A stretch of 64,000 nucleotides of DNA. Origin: an uncultured Pelagibacteraceae bacterium. Lineage in GTDB: Bacteria; Pseudomonadota; Alphaproteobacteria; Pelagibacterales; Pelagibacteraceae. Made by a program: the position numbers and the translations under genes. Position 1 is the first letter of the stretch. Each line of letters opens with the position of its first letter. Of this stretch, positions 43,388 to 52,790 are shown in pieces. The DNA is taken from assembly GCA_902522385.1 (NCBI GenBank), contig CABYVK010000001.1, forward strand, positions 48,544 to 112,543. The letters run 5' to 3'. Below the pieces are notes generated by a model that made no database searches, was not told the DNA's origin, and saw only the letters and a list, made by a program, of their open reading frames with translations.

Positions 43388-44401
43388 TTACTTTCTAGTT
43401 CCCAAATCTCTTCTTAATACATCTATGTAAACGGCAAGAACTATTATAGAACCTATCAAAACTTGCTGCCAAAAAGAACTTACATCCATCAAATTTAAAC
43501 CATTTCTTAGAATTCCCATAATCATTACACCTGCAAATACTCCTAGGACTGTACCTCTTCCACCAAAAAAACTTGCTCCTCCAATTATACATGCGGCGAT
43601 CGCATCAAGTTCGGATTGAAGTCCAGCGTTAGGATAGCCTGAGTCAGTTCTACCTGCTAAAATTAAAGCACCAATACCAGATAGGAAACCACATAATGAA
43701 TAAACTATAACTAAAATTTTGTTAACATTTATTCCAGATGCTCTAGCAGCATTAGGGTTTCCCCCAATTGCATAAATCCATTTTCCAGTTTTGCTATGAT
43801 TTAAGAAAATCCAAAAAATTATATAAACAATTGCAATTAATACTAAACTTACAGGTAAATATTGAGATTTTTCTAATCCCAACCATTGAAGATCAATTCT
43901 TCCATGACCAAGGTACCTAACTTCATCTGTAAAACCACTTATGGGAGTTCCTCCAGAAATTAAGTTTCCAGTTCCTCTAAATATATAAAGTGTACCCAAA
44001 GTCATTATAAAAGGATGTGGCATGCGAAGTAAGGTGATACCTAGGCCATTAAATAGACCACATAAAAACCCTGCAATCAGAGGTGTAATTACAACTATGT
44101 ACCAAGGCGCTCCAGCTTTAGCAACTACAGCTAAAATCATTAATGACAACATCATGATTGAACCGACAGAAAGATCTATTCCAGCAGTCACGATTACCAT
44201 AAATACTCCCAAAGCTAACATTGACTGCCAAGATATTTGTTTAAAAACGTTAGTTACATTTCTCCAAGATAAAAAAACATCTGGTTGTAATATGTGCATA
44301 ACCAAAATCATAATTACTAATAAAAGAAGAATTCCATATTTTTCTAAATATGGCATTAGTTTCAAATGAAGACTTACAATTTTTTTATCTTTATCTTCCA
44401 T
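43388..44401 (-). CDS. Sugar ABC transporter permease (RbsC type)
   Basis: A 337-residue CUT2 permease with about ten helices; GIDLSVGSIMMLSL and GRGTVLGVFAGVMIMGILRNGLNLM are its family signatures. I choose ATG 44401, 2 bp after the ATPase stop; an upstream start at 44425 would overlap the ATPase. It partners with the ATPase upstream and the RbsB-like protein downstream. Confidence 0.92.
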   Translation of the reverse strand: MEDKDKKIVSLHLKLMPYLEKYGILLLLVIMILVMHILQPDVFLSWRNVTNVFKQISWQSMLALGVFMVIVTAGIDLSVGSIMMLSLMILAVVAKAGAPWYIVVITPLIAGFLCGLFNGLGITLLRMPHPFIMTLGTLYIFRGTGNLISGGTPISGFTDEVRYLGHGRIDLQWLGLEKSQYLPVSLVLIAIVYIIFWIFLNHSKTGKWIYAIGGNPNAARASGINVNKILVIVYSLCGFLSGIGALILAGRTDSGYPNAGLQSELDAIAACIIGGASFFGGRGTVLGVFAGVMIMGILRNGLNLMDVSSFWQQVLIGSIIVLAVYIDVLRRDLGTRK

Positions 44402-44403
44402 AT

Positions 44404-45153
44404 TTATTTTTTTCCCATAATCCAACCTATTACTTCATCTCTAGAAGTATTAGATAGACTTGCTTCTGCAAAATTTGTTCCCTGAAACAAAGCCATTACT
44501 CTGTCACATACTGTAAATATATCATCCATTCTATGACTTATTACAATCACTCCAACACCTGTTTTTTTTAAACTATTAATCAAATCTAATACTTTACCCA
44601 CTTCTTTGATTGCTAATGCAGCAGTTGGTTCATCCATAATTACTACTTTAGCATTAAAAGCTGTAGATCTGGCTATTGCAACAGCTTGTCTTTGACCACC
44701 TGAAAGTTCCTCTACTTTTTGATCTGCACTTTTAACATTTATTTTTAATTTATCTAGATGGGCATTTGTTAATTCTTTTATTTTATTAAAGTCTAATAAT
44801 TTTATAAATCCTAAATTTTTTGTTGGTTCTCTTCCAAGAAATATATTTTCTCCTATTGGTAAGTTACCTGCTAGCGCAAGATCTTGATAAACCATTTCTA
44901 ATCCTAAGTTTTGAGAGTCTCTTGGACTTTCTAAAATTTCCTTTTTACCTTGAAAGAATAATGAGCCTGCGCTAGGTTTATAAAGACCAGATAATACTTT
45001 CATCAAAGTTGATTTACCAGCTCCATTATCTCCAACAACACCTAAGCATTCTCCTGCGTGAACTTTTAAGTTTACGTTCTCCAATGCTGTTATGGTTCCA
45101 AAATATTTTGTTATTCCTTTTGCTTCTAGTAGTGGATTGCTAGTTGATGACAT
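44404..45153 (-). CDS. Sugar ABC transporter ATP-binding protein, single-domain
   Basis: A 249-residue ATPase with one complete nucleotide-binding domain: Walker A GDNGAGKST, signature ELSGGQRQAV, Walker B VVIMDEPTAAL. Most CUT2 ATPases (RbsA, XylG) are about 500 residues with two fused domains; this one is half-size, as in FrcA of Rhizobium, and presumably works as a homodimer. It follows the hydroxyacid dehydrogenase gene by 22 bp. Confidence 0.9.
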   Translation of the reverse strand: MSSTSNPLLEAKGITKYFGTITALENVNLKVHAGECLGVVGDNGAGKSTLMKVLSGLYKPSAGSLFFQGKKEILESPRDSQNLGLEMVYQDLALAGNLPIGENIFLGREPTKNLGFIKLLDFNKIKELTNAHLDKLKINVKSADQKVEELSGGQRQAVAIARSTAFNAKVVIMDEPTAALAIKEVGKVLDLINSLKKTGVGVIVISHRMDDIFTVCDRVMALFQGTNFAEASLSNTSRDEVIGWIMGKK

Positions 45154-45175
45154 AAATTATAAAATTATTAAAATA

Positions 45176-46198
45176 TCAATTAATTGCAACTGGTTTTGAA
45201 GCTAATAATCCTACTGTCTTTAATTCAGCCTTTTTACAAAATTTAGGTTTTAAATTTTTTGATATTAAATGCATGTCCTTTAAAACTATGTCCCCCATAG
45301 CAAAAAAAGCCTCAGTCAAAGCTCCAGCCCTGTGTGCTGAAAACAAAATATTTTTAACTTTTCTGATTGGGTCATTTTTTCTCACTGGCTCCTCAGGAAA
45401 TACGTCCGTAGCTACATAAATATCTCCCTTTTTAACTCTCGTGATCAAGTCTTTAAAATTTACAACTGCTGCTCGACTCATCAGTATAAATAATGAATTT
45501 GTTTTCATTTTATTAATTAAACGTTTATTTACTAAATTTTTATTTTTAGTTGTTACAGCTGCTAATACGTAAATGATTTCGCATGTTTTAAACATATTAT
45601 TTAGGCTAACTGGATTAAATCCAAAGCTTTTAATTTTGTTCTTAGACAACCAAGGGTCATAAACATTTATATCTTTAGTAAAAGGCAGCAACATTGGATA
45701 TAAAGATTTTGCTAGATCACCAAATCCTAATAATCCAATTTTTTTTCCCGATAAAAGTGATGCTTTTAAATTACTTTCTAATCCATATTTCTCTTTACCT
45801 TTTACAAAATCAAAATGAGCATTATGAATATTTCTTAATAAAGAAAGTGTCATTCCTAATGCAATTTCTGCTACAGGCTTTGAAAATACTGGAGAGGTTG
45901 CAATTACATGGATTCCTTTTTGTGAACAATAAGTATAATCAACATTATTCATAAAATTACTTTCAACATTTATTATTGCTTTTAATTTTTTTGCTTTTGA
46001 CAAAATTTTTTTATCTAAGTCTGGCTGACCCATAATGAAAGTAGCTTTATTAATATGGTTTTCATAAAATTGTCTTTTTTTTTTATTAGGTGCTATTAAA
46101 ACTTTATATTTTGTTTTTAATTCTTTTAATTTTTTTTTTGTAAAAATCAGATCCAATGTTCTTGGAAAAGGATCAGATATAACAATTGGTTTTGACAT
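45176..46198 (-). CDS. D-isomer 2-hydroxyacid dehydrogenase family protein
   Basis: A 340-residue NAD-dependent dehydrogenase. The cofactor-binding motif is GLLGFGDLAKSL; the catalytic Arg is in MSRAAVVN, the Glu in VFPEEPV and the His in FSAHRAG. It probably reduces or oxidises a 2-keto or 2-hydroxy acid formed in the sugar or cyclitol pathway. It starts 1 bp before the Gfo/Idh gene's stop, in the run iolD-Gfo/Idh-this-ABC. Confidence 0.87.
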   Translation of the reverse strand: MSKPIVISDPFPRTLDLIFTKKKLKELKTKYKVLIAPNKKKRQFYENHINKATFIMGQPDLDKKILSKAKKLKAIINVESNFMNNVDYTYCSQKGIHVIATSPVFSKPVAEIALGMTLSLLRNIHNAHFDFVKGKEKYGLESNLKASLLSGKKIGLLGFGDLAKSLYPMLLPFTKDINVYDPWLSKNKIKSFGFNPVSLNNMFKTCEIIYVLAAVTTKNKNLVNKRLINKMKTNSLFILMSRAAVVNFKDLITRVKKGDIYVATDVFPEEPVRKNDPIRKVKNILFSAHRAGALTEAFFAMGDIVLKDMHLISKNLKPKFCKKAELKTVGLLASKPVAIN

Positions 46199-47353
46199 CT
46201 AAATTAAAATTTTTTTTACTTCTTCTTCAGTAAATTTTTTTGGTCTATCACATTTTGTTTGTATTTTTTGAGGAGTTCCTGTGTTAGCTGCCCTCATGGT
46301 TGACTCGATTATATCTAATACATGTAAAGATAAATCACCTGAACACCTATGTTTTTTGTTTTTCTGAATAGAAAATAACATTTCAGATAAACCAACACTC
46401 CGATAGTTTGCATTTGTAGCAGCTTCATTTGATCTTCCACTAGATGAAGTTATATTTATTTTTCCTAAATGCATCTTGTCTGTTTTGTGTTCACCCCATT
46501 TTCCACCCTCTGTAACAGAAATAAAAACAGAACCCCCAAACATATTAGGATCTGGAACAATAATCGATCCTTTTGTACCATAAAGCTCCATATGGTTTCT
46601 TTGATGATTAATTACATCAAATGAGAGTGTTACCTGAATTATAGCACCACTGTGAAATTGGATTGTTGCTAAATATGTTGTAGGTGTTTCCACTTTAAAT
46701 GATTTGTTTTTTTTAGGTCCCACTCCATAAATTCTCTTTTTAAAAGCAGTTAATGTTCTTCCTTGAACTTGTTTTGCAGGCCCAAGTAAATTTACCAATG
46801 TTGTAAAAAAATATGGTCCCATATCTATTACTGGACCTCCTTCTTTTTTATACCAAGACTCAGGTTTTGGATGAAAAGACTCTACTCCAGGGAATGCGAA
46901 AATTGCATTACCAAGTTTAATCTCTCCAATCAAATCTGAGTCAATTAATTCTCTAGCTTTTTGAATTCCTCCGCCTAAAAATGTATCTGGAGCATTTCCA
47001 AGATAAAGTTTATTTTTTTTTGCTAGTGAGACGAGTTCTTTACCTTTTGCAAAATAAGTTGCTAGTGGTTTTTCTGAATAAACATGTTTACCTGAGTTCA
47101 AAACTTTTTTTGATACTGAATAATGAGATTGTGGAATTGTTAAATTTAAAATAACTTCTATTTCATTATCTTTTAAAATTTCTGAAACTGTTTTAGATTT
47201 AATATTGTATAATTTTGCGCATTTATCGGCTGCTTTTTGATTAATATCTGCACAGGCAATTATTTTAAAATTATTAAAATATTGTTGCCCTCTAAAGTAT
47301 GTCTCGGCAATGTGACCACAGCCTATAAGACCGACCTTAAAAATTTTATTCAT
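46199..47353 (-). CDS. Gfo/Idh/MocA family oxidoreductase
   Basis: A 384-residue NAD(P)-dependent dehydrogenase: GCGHIAETYF cofactor motif, YSEKPLAT with the EKP, and GPVIDMGPYFFTTLVNLLG. Next to iolD and an RbsBCA-type transporter, myo- or scyllo-inositol dehydrogenase is possible, but the sequence is not clearly IolG, so it is left unnamed. It follows iolD by 6 bp. Confidence 0.87.
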   Translation of the reverse strand: MNKIFKVGLIGCGHIAETYFRGQQYFNNFKIIACADINQKAADKCAKLYNIKSKTVSEILKDNEIEVILNLTIPQSHYSVSKKVLNSGKHVYSEKPLATYFAKGKELVSLAKKNKLYLGNAPDTFLGGGIQKARELIDSDLIGEIKLGNAIFAFPGVESFHPKPESWYKKEGGPVIDMGPYFFTTLVNLLGPAKQVQGRTLTAFKKRIYGVGPKKNKSFKVETPTTYLATIQFHSGAIIQVTLSFDVINHQRNHMELYGTKGSIIVPDPNMFGGSVFISVTEGGKWGEHKTDKMHLGKINITSSSGRSNEAATNANYRSVGLSEMLFSIQKNKKHRCSGDLSLHVLDIIESTMRAANTGTPQKIQTKCDRPKKFTEEEVKKILI

Positions 47354-47359
47354 AAAGAT

Positions 47360-49204
47360 TTATACGCCTTGTCTTTGTTTATCTTTTCCTTCTTTATAAA
47401 GTTTTAAAGCCTCTTCATTTTCTTTAGTTTTAGGAATTTCAAGTGTTGGACTGTCCCAAAAAGCAGAACCCTCAACCCACTTATAAGCATGAGTTTTAAT
47501 TGAAATAACGTATGTTACATCAGATGCTTTTGCTCTTTTAAATGCAGCTTCAAGATCTGAAATTGAATTGACATGTTCAGATTTAGCTCCCATACTTTCT
47601 GCGTGTTTTGCAAAATCAACATCAACTAATCCAGGAGTATTAGAGCTCTTTAATAAGTTGTTATATTCTTTACCACCTTTAAATAATTGAAGTCGATTGA
47701 TAACTGCAAACCCACCGTTATCACAAACTATAATTATTAATTTATTTTTTGTAATAACTGATGAATAAATATCTGTGTTATTTAAAAGATAAGAGCCATC
47801 TCCTACAAAAGAAATTACTTCTTTATCTGGATTTGCCATTTTTATTCCAAGTGCTCCTGAAATTTCATAACTCATACAACTAAAACCCCACTCTGTTTCA
47901 TGAGTATTTAATTCTCTAGGTCTCCAAACTTGAACAACTTCACCAACTAAGCCTCCTGCTGCGGTAACTGCAATATCTGTTGGGTCAGAGTTTCTATAAA
48001 TTGCACCAATTACCTGGACATAACTTGGAACTTCTTGATTTGTCGGCGCACTCTCTTTATCTATATGATCATTCCATGATTTGAGTTCAATTTGAGATTT
48101 TTTATTCCATTCTTCTCCAGCTTTCCAACTACCTAATACTTGTGAAAGCTCTGTTAATGAAACTTTAGCATCTCCAATGACAGCTTGCGCTAAATGTTTG
48201 TTAGCATCAAATCTTGATACATTTATTGAAACTAGTTTAAAATTTTTGTTTTCAAAATTTGCCCATGATCCAGTTGTAAAATCTGCAAGTTTGGTTCCAA
48301 CTGCAATTGCTAAATCTGTTTCTTTTGCTAAAGTATTTGTATTTTTTCCACCTAAACCACCAATTTGACCTGCAAAATGAGAATGGTCTCTTTTCATTGT
48401 AGAATATCCCATTACAGTTTGCGTAACTGGTATATTATGTTTGATCGCGAACTGACTCAACTCCTCCATTGCATCTGAGTAAAAAACCCCACCACCTGAA
48501 ATTATAATTGGATTTTTAGATGACTTAATTTTTTCTGCTGCCTCTTTAATTTGAAATTCATCTGGTCTTGGTCTTCTAATTACATTTACTCTTTCTTTAA
48601 AAAATTCTTCTGGATAATCAAAGGTTTGACCTTGTACATCTTGGCTTAAAGCAATACATGCTGGACCACAGTCTGCAGGATCTAGCATTGTTTGAACTGC
48701 TGCTGGAAATGATTGGATAATCTGTTCTGGTCTAGTTATTCGATCAAAATATCTTGTAACTGGTTTAAACGCATCATTAGCTGTTATTCCAGGATTATTA
48801 AAATGCTCAACTTGTTGCAATACCGGATCTGGCATTCTGTTTGCATAAGTATCTCCTGGTAGAAACAAAATAGGCAATCTGTTACTCAAAGCAACTGCTG
48901 CAGCTGTAACCATATTTGTTGCACCAGGCCCAACAGAAGATGTTGCTACAAAAATTTGTTGTCGTCTTTTTGCCCTAGCATAACCAATTCCAGTAAGAGC
49001 CATATTTTGTTCATGGTGTCCTCTATATGTTGGAAGTTCTTTTTTACTTTCTTCTAGTGCTTGACCTAAACAAGCTACATTTCCGTGTCCAAAGATCCCA
49101 AAGACACCTGGAAATAAAGGTTCTTTTTTACCATTAATTAATATTTTCTGAGCAATCAAATATTTTACTATCGCGTGAGCACATGTGAGAGTAATTTTTT
49201 TCAT
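47360..49204 (-). CDS. iolD: 3D-(3,5/4)-trihydroxycyclohexane-1,2-dione hydrolase (IolD)
   Basis: A 614-residue ThDP enzyme that opens the ring of the cyclic dione in myo-inositol breakdown. It has the IolD opening FGIFGHGNVACLGQALEE, the catalytic Glu in YRGHHEQNMALT, TSSVGPGATNMVTAA, LPGDTYANRMPDPVLQQVE and the ThDP motif GDGSYLLNNTDIYSSVITKN. It is a little shorter than B. subtilis IolD (637). First gene of the unit with Gfo/Idh, hydroxyacid dehydrogenase and the CUT2 transporter. The other iol genes (B, C, E, J) are not in this window. Confidence 0.88.
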   Translation of the reverse strand: MKKITLTCAHAIVKYLIAQKILINGKKEPLFPGVFGIFGHGNVACLGQALEESKKELPTYRGHHEQNMALTGIGYARAKRRQQIFVATSSVGPGATNMVTAAAVALSNRLPILFLPGDTYANRMPDPVLQQVEHFNNPGITANDAFKPVTRYFDRITRPEQIIQSFPAAVQTMLDPADCGPACIALSQDVQGQTFDYPEEFFKERVNVIRRPRPDEFQIKEAAEKIKSSKNPIIISGGGVFYSDAMEELSQFAIKHNIPVTQTVMGYSTMKRDHSHFAGQIGGLGGKNTNTLAKETDLAIAVGTKLADFTTGSWANFENKNFKLVSINVSRFDANKHLAQAVIGDAKVSLTELSQVLGSWKAGEEWNKKSQIELKSWNDHIDKESAPTNQEVPSYVQVIGAIYRNSDPTDIAVTAAGGLVGEVVQVWRPRELNTHETEWGFSCMSYEISGALGIKMANPDKEVISFVGDGSYLLNNTDIYSSVITKNKLIIIVCDNGGFAVINRLQLFKGGKEYNNLLKSSNTPGLVDVDFAKHAESMGAKSEHVNSISDLEAAFKRAKASDVTYVISIKTHAYKWVEGSAFWDSPTLEIPKTKENEEALKLYKEGKDKQRQGV

Positions 49205-49296
49205 TAATATGTTTATCTTTTAATATGTATAGTGTTTATATATAATTCTATTTATAAAATAAAAAACCTAACTAAGTAAACTTAAAAATAAATTCT

Positions 49297-50739
49297 ATGT
49301 ACGAAAAATTTGGACAATTCATTGATGGTAAGTGGCAACAAGCAGAAAAAAAAGAAACTTACGACGTAATCAACCCTGCAACAGAAGAAGTAATTGGAAA
49401 AGCATCAAAAGCTTCATCTATTGAAGTACAAAAAGCATTAAAGTCTGCAGAAAAAGGTTTAGAAGTTTGGAAAAATACTGCGCCATGGCAAAGAGCTTAT
49501 GTACTTAGAAAAATTGCAGACATGATGAGAGAGAAAAAAGATGTTATAGCAAAATGGTTAACTCTTGAAGTTGGAAAACCTCTTGCAGAAGCTGTTGGTG
49601 AAGTTGGTGGTGGAGCTGATATTTTTGAGTGGAATGCTGAAGAAACAAAAAGAATTTATGGTCAAACACAACAAAGTAGATTTCCAGATACTAGAGTTCA
49701 TGTTTATTATCAGCCTGTGGGGGTTGTTGCAGCTTTAGTTCCTTGGAATTTCCCAATAGTTTTAGCATCTAGAAAAATTTCTACTGCTCTAGCTGCAGGA
49801 TGTTCAGTAATTTGTAAACCAGATGTAATTACTCCTGGCGCTGTAATGGAATTAGTAAATATTTGCAAAGAAGCAGGTGTACCAGATGGTGTCGTTAGTC
49901 TTTTGTCAGGCGATCCTGCTGAAATATCTAATGAATTAATGGAGTCGGATATAATTAAAAAAGTTTCAGTTACTGGATCAACTAGAGTTGGTAAAATTAT
50001 TTTAAAAAAAGCAGCTGATAAAGTTCAAAGAGTTACTATGGAACTTAGTGGACACTCACCTTTTATTGTGTGTGAAGATGTAGATATGAACAAAGTAGCT
50101 GATATAGCAATAACTGGTAAATTTAGAAATAACGGTCAGGTCTGTATTTCACCTAATAGATTTTATATCCAAGAAAACAGAAAAGAGGATTTTGTTAATG
50201 CTTTCATTGAAAGAGCAAAAAAATTAAAAATTGGAAACGGTATGGACGAAGGTGTGGATCTGGGCCCTTTAACTACTGCTAAGAGATTAGAAGAAATAGA
50301 AAAACTAGTTGAAACTACTAAAAAGGAAGGAGCTAAAGTTTTAATGGGTGGACAAAAACCCTCTGGTTTCAATAAGGGATATTATTATGAACCAACAGTC
50401 TTTGATGACGTTAAAGATAATTTTACAATCATGAAAGAAGAGCCTTTCGGTCCACTAGTTCCAATTTTAACTTTTAAAACTTTTGATGAGGTAATTGAAA
50501 GAGCAAATGATAATGACTTAGGATTATGTAGTTATTTATACACTAATTCTATGGACAAAGCTCACATTGGGTCTGAGAAATTAGAGTCAGGTTGTGTTGC
50601 AGTTAATACTGGAGTTGTTGCTATTGCTGAAGCACCTTTTGGAGGAATAAAACAAACTGGTTATGGACGTGAAGGTGGTTCAGGTGCAATAAAAGATTAT
50701 CTAAATGTGAAATACACTCACATGGGTTTAAAAATCTAG
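49297..50739 (+). CDS. Aldehyde dehydrogenase (NAD-dependent)
   Basis: A 480-residue aldehyde dehydrogenase. VPWNFPIVLASRKISTALAAG is the substrate/cofactor region; the catalytic Glu is in MELSGHSPFIV (usually ELGGKSP) and the nucleophile Cys in NNGQVCISPNRF. It may oxidise lactaldehyde, glycolaldehyde or a semialdehyde. It sits 3 bp before an HpaI-type aldolase that would produce an aldehyde, a likely functional pair. It is divergent from iolD with a 92-bp shared upstream region. Confidence 0.9.
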   Translation: MYEKFGQFIDGKWQQAEKKETYDVINPATEEVIGKASKASSIEVQKALKSAEKGLEVWKNTAPWQRAYVLRKIADMMREKKDVIAKWLTLEVGKPLAEAVGEVGGGADIFEWNAEETKRIYGQTQQSRFPDTRVHVYYQPVGVVAALVPWNFPIVLASRKISTALAAGCSVICKPDVITPGAVMELVNICKEAGVPDGVVSLLSGDPAEISNELMESDIIKKVSVTGSTRVGKIILKKAADKVQRVTMELSGHSPFIVCEDVDMNKVADIAITGKFRNNGQVCISPNRFYIQENRKEDFVNAFIERAKKLKIGNGMDEGVDLGPLTTAKRLEEIEKLVETTKKEGAKVLMGGQKPSGFNKGYYYEPTVFDDVKDNFTIMKEEPFGPLVPILTFKTFDEVIERANDNDLGLCSYLYTNSMDKAHIGSEKLESGCVAVNTGVVAIAEAPFGGIKQTGYGREGGSGAIKDYLNVKYTHMGLKI

Positions 50740-50742
50740 AAA

Positions 50743-51537
50743 ATGAGAAAAAATAAAATCAAACAAATGATGAAGGAAGGTAAGCCTGTAATCAATGGTT
50801 GGTGTGCCATTCCTAGCACAGCATCTGCTGAAGCAATGGCTCATCAAGGATGGGATTCTCTTACAGTAGATATGCAACATGGTTTAGTTGATTACAGTAA
50901 TGCACTTCCAATGATGCAAACAATATCAACAACAGATGTAACTCCTTTAGCTAGAGTTAACTGGAATGAACCAGGTCAAATTATGAAAATTTTAGATGCT
51001 GGTTGTTATGGAATTGTTTGTCCAATGGTAAGCAATAAAAAAGAGGCAGAAAATTTTGTTCAAGCATGCATGTATCCACCTGATGGCTACAGAAGTTTTG
51101 GCCCTATACGAGGGCTAATTTATGGTGGAGCTGATTATGCTGATCACGCTAATGAAGAAATACTAAAATTAGCAATGATAGAAACAAAAGAATCTTTAGA
51201 AAATCTTGACGAGATAATGTCTACACCAGGTGTCGATGGTATTTATATTGGCCCAGCAGATTTAAGTTTAGCAATAGGTGAAAAACCTGGTTTTGATAGG
51301 TCAGAGACTACAAAAGCTTATTCTGAAATTTTAAGAATTTTAGAACATGCTAAAAAAAATAATATTTTTGCAGGAATACATAATGGTACTACAGAATATG
51401 CTACCAAGATGATTGAAAAAGGTTTTGATTTTGTGACTATAGCATCTGATTTAAGAGCTTTAAGTGCTGGCGCTAAAGCCACAGTAGATAAAATGAAGGG
51501 TTCTTTATCAAAAAAAGACGATAACTCAACTTACTAA
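50743..51537 (+). CDS. HpaI/HpcH family class II aldolase
   Basis: A 264-residue metal-dependent aldolase. WDSLTVDMQHG carries the catalytic His, DAGCYGIVCPMVSNKKEAENFVQ and YPPDGYRSFGP are family motifs, and IETKESLENLDEI plus IGPADLSLAIG hold the Glu and Asp that bind the metal. Members cleave 2-keto-3-deoxy acids such as KDR or HKHD into pyruvate and an aldehyde. The linked aldehyde dehydrogenase fits this. Its stop overlaps the convergent PanB-like gene by 4 bp. Confidence 0.88.
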   Translation: MRKNKIKQMMKEGKPVINGWCAIPSTASAEAMAHQGWDSLTVDMQHGLVDYSNALPMMQTISTTDVTPLARVNWNEPGQIMKILDAGCYGIVCPMVSNKKEAENFVQACMYPPDGYRSFGPIRGLIYGGADYADHANEEILKLAMIETKESLENLDEIMSTPGVDGIYIGPADLSLAIGEKPGFDRSETTKAYSEILRILEHAKKNNIFAGIHNGTTEYATKMIEKGFDFVTIASDLRALSAGAKATVDKMKGSLSKKDDNSTY

Positions 51538-52349
51538 TCAAGTTGTTCTAAAAATTCCTCGAATTGTTTTTCTTCTAAATTAGAAGATTGTTTTTTTCCA
51601 GGAAATTTTCCATTCATTGAATCTTTTTTAAAAGCCTTTAGAGCCTTTACTCTTTCTAGTTTTATTTCATTTCTAAGTTTCAATAAATTTCCATATGCTT
51701 TTGAATGTCTTGGGGGATTTTCTGTGTCGCCACAGATATCTTCCATAAATAAATACATTACATCAGCGTTTTTACCTGAACCTAATGAAACAGTAACTAT
51801 GTCTGTACGCTTTGAAATTTCACCCATTACGTTTTCAGGTATTACTTCACACTCAGCCGAAAACGCACCTGCGTCTTCTAATCTTTTAAATTTTTGAAAA
51901 AGTTCGTAAGCTTCATCAGCAGTTTTGCCAACTGCTCTTAAGCCACCAATCCAAGTAGATTTTCTTGGAACTAAACCTAAATGCCCCATTACTGGAACAT
52001 CTTCCTTAGCCAGCATTTCAACTATATCCATACTTCTTGGTGTCATAACTGCATCCGCACCATTCTCTAATGCTTTAAAAGCTCCACGCATAATATCTTC
52101 TGCAGTTACAAACTCATTCAACACCAAAGCAGCTGTTAAAAATAAATTTTTTGAGCCTTCTCTTACAGGAAGTACATTTTTTGCATTTGATATAATCATA
52201 TCAAAACCTGCTTTTTCAGCTGCTTCGGCTTCTTCAACACTATTCGCTGTAACTTGTGTAAATTTTCTTTTTCCTTTTGCTGCTTTTAAATCCCCAACAG
52301 TCAAAGTTCGTTTTGCCGGTTTAGCAGCCCAAGTATAGATATTCTTCAT
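51534..52349 (-). CDS. PanB-like 3-methyl-2-oxobutanoate hydroxymethyltransferase family protein
   Basis: A 271-residue TIM-barrel protein. VPVMGHLGLVPRKS resembles the PanB motif VMGHLGLTPQ, and DAGAFSAECEVIPENVMGEI contains the conserved Glu region. The early metal ligands of true PanB (DSLGM) are not seen; that segment reads ISNAKNV here. So it may not make ketopantoate; relatives in the phosphoenolpyruvate-mutase-like superfamily exist. It is coupled by a 4-bp overlap to a wHTH gene and not to panC. Confidence 0.65.
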   Translation of the reverse strand: MKNIYTWAAKPAKRTLTVGDLKAAKGKRKFTQVTANSVEEAEAAEKAGFDMIISNAKNVLPVREGSKNLFLTAALVLNEFVTAEDIMRGAFKALENGADAVMTPRSMDIVEMLAKEDVPVMGHLGLVPRKSTWIGGLRAVGKTADEAYELFQKFKRLEDAGAFSAECEVIPENVMGEISKRTDIVTVSLGSGKNADVMYLFMEDICGDTENPPRHSKAYGNLLKLRNEIKLERVKALKAFKKDSMNGKFPGKKQSSNLEEKQFEEFLEQLD

Positions 52350-52762
52350 TTAATTCCTTTATATAGAATATCTCTCCTATCAATAAATTCCTCAAAGGTT
52401 TTAATGGTAATTACTGAAGGTAAAATAAATATAGATCTCTTGTCCCTCTCGTTTCTTATAATTCTAAAATAACCTTTTTTAATTGCAGTATCGATATAAA
52501 CATTTGAAGTTAAATATGATTTTTCAATTACTTTAAGTAATTGATTTTTAGTTATTGATTTATTTTTGTAATAAGCAAGCATAACCATATGTAACATTAT
52601 CCAATGTTGTGGGGTTAAAGAAAACCAATTCAATAATTCATTAGCTAATCTTCCTTCAAAATCTCCAAGTGATATTTCTGCTAATTGAATTCTTTTTTGA
52701 GTAAGTTTTGGGATTTTTTTTTGTTCTTCGAAGTGCTTAGGATACTTGAACTGTCTTTTCAT
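52346..52762 (-). CDS. Small winged-helix (MarR-like) regulator
   Basis: A 138-residue protein whose central part (TPQHWIMLHMVMLAYYKNKSITKNQLLKVIEK...YIDTAIKKGYFRIIRNERDKRSIFILP) fits a MarR-type winged helix: recognition helix near 88-96 and wing with NERDKRS. The typical MarR wing motif is DxRxxx; here ERDKRS, close to that. Candidate regulator of the PanB-like gene that it overlaps (ATGA). Confidence 0.65.
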   Translation of the reverse strand: MKRQFKYPKHFEEQKKIPKLTQKRIQLAEISLGDFEGRLANELLNWFSLTPQHWIMLHMVMLAYYKNKSITKNQLLKVIEKSYLTSNVYIDTAIKKGYFRIIRNERDKRSIFILPSVITIKTFEEFIDRRDILYKGIK

Positions 52763-52790
52763 TTAAATAAATTTAAACTCATTGAGTTTT

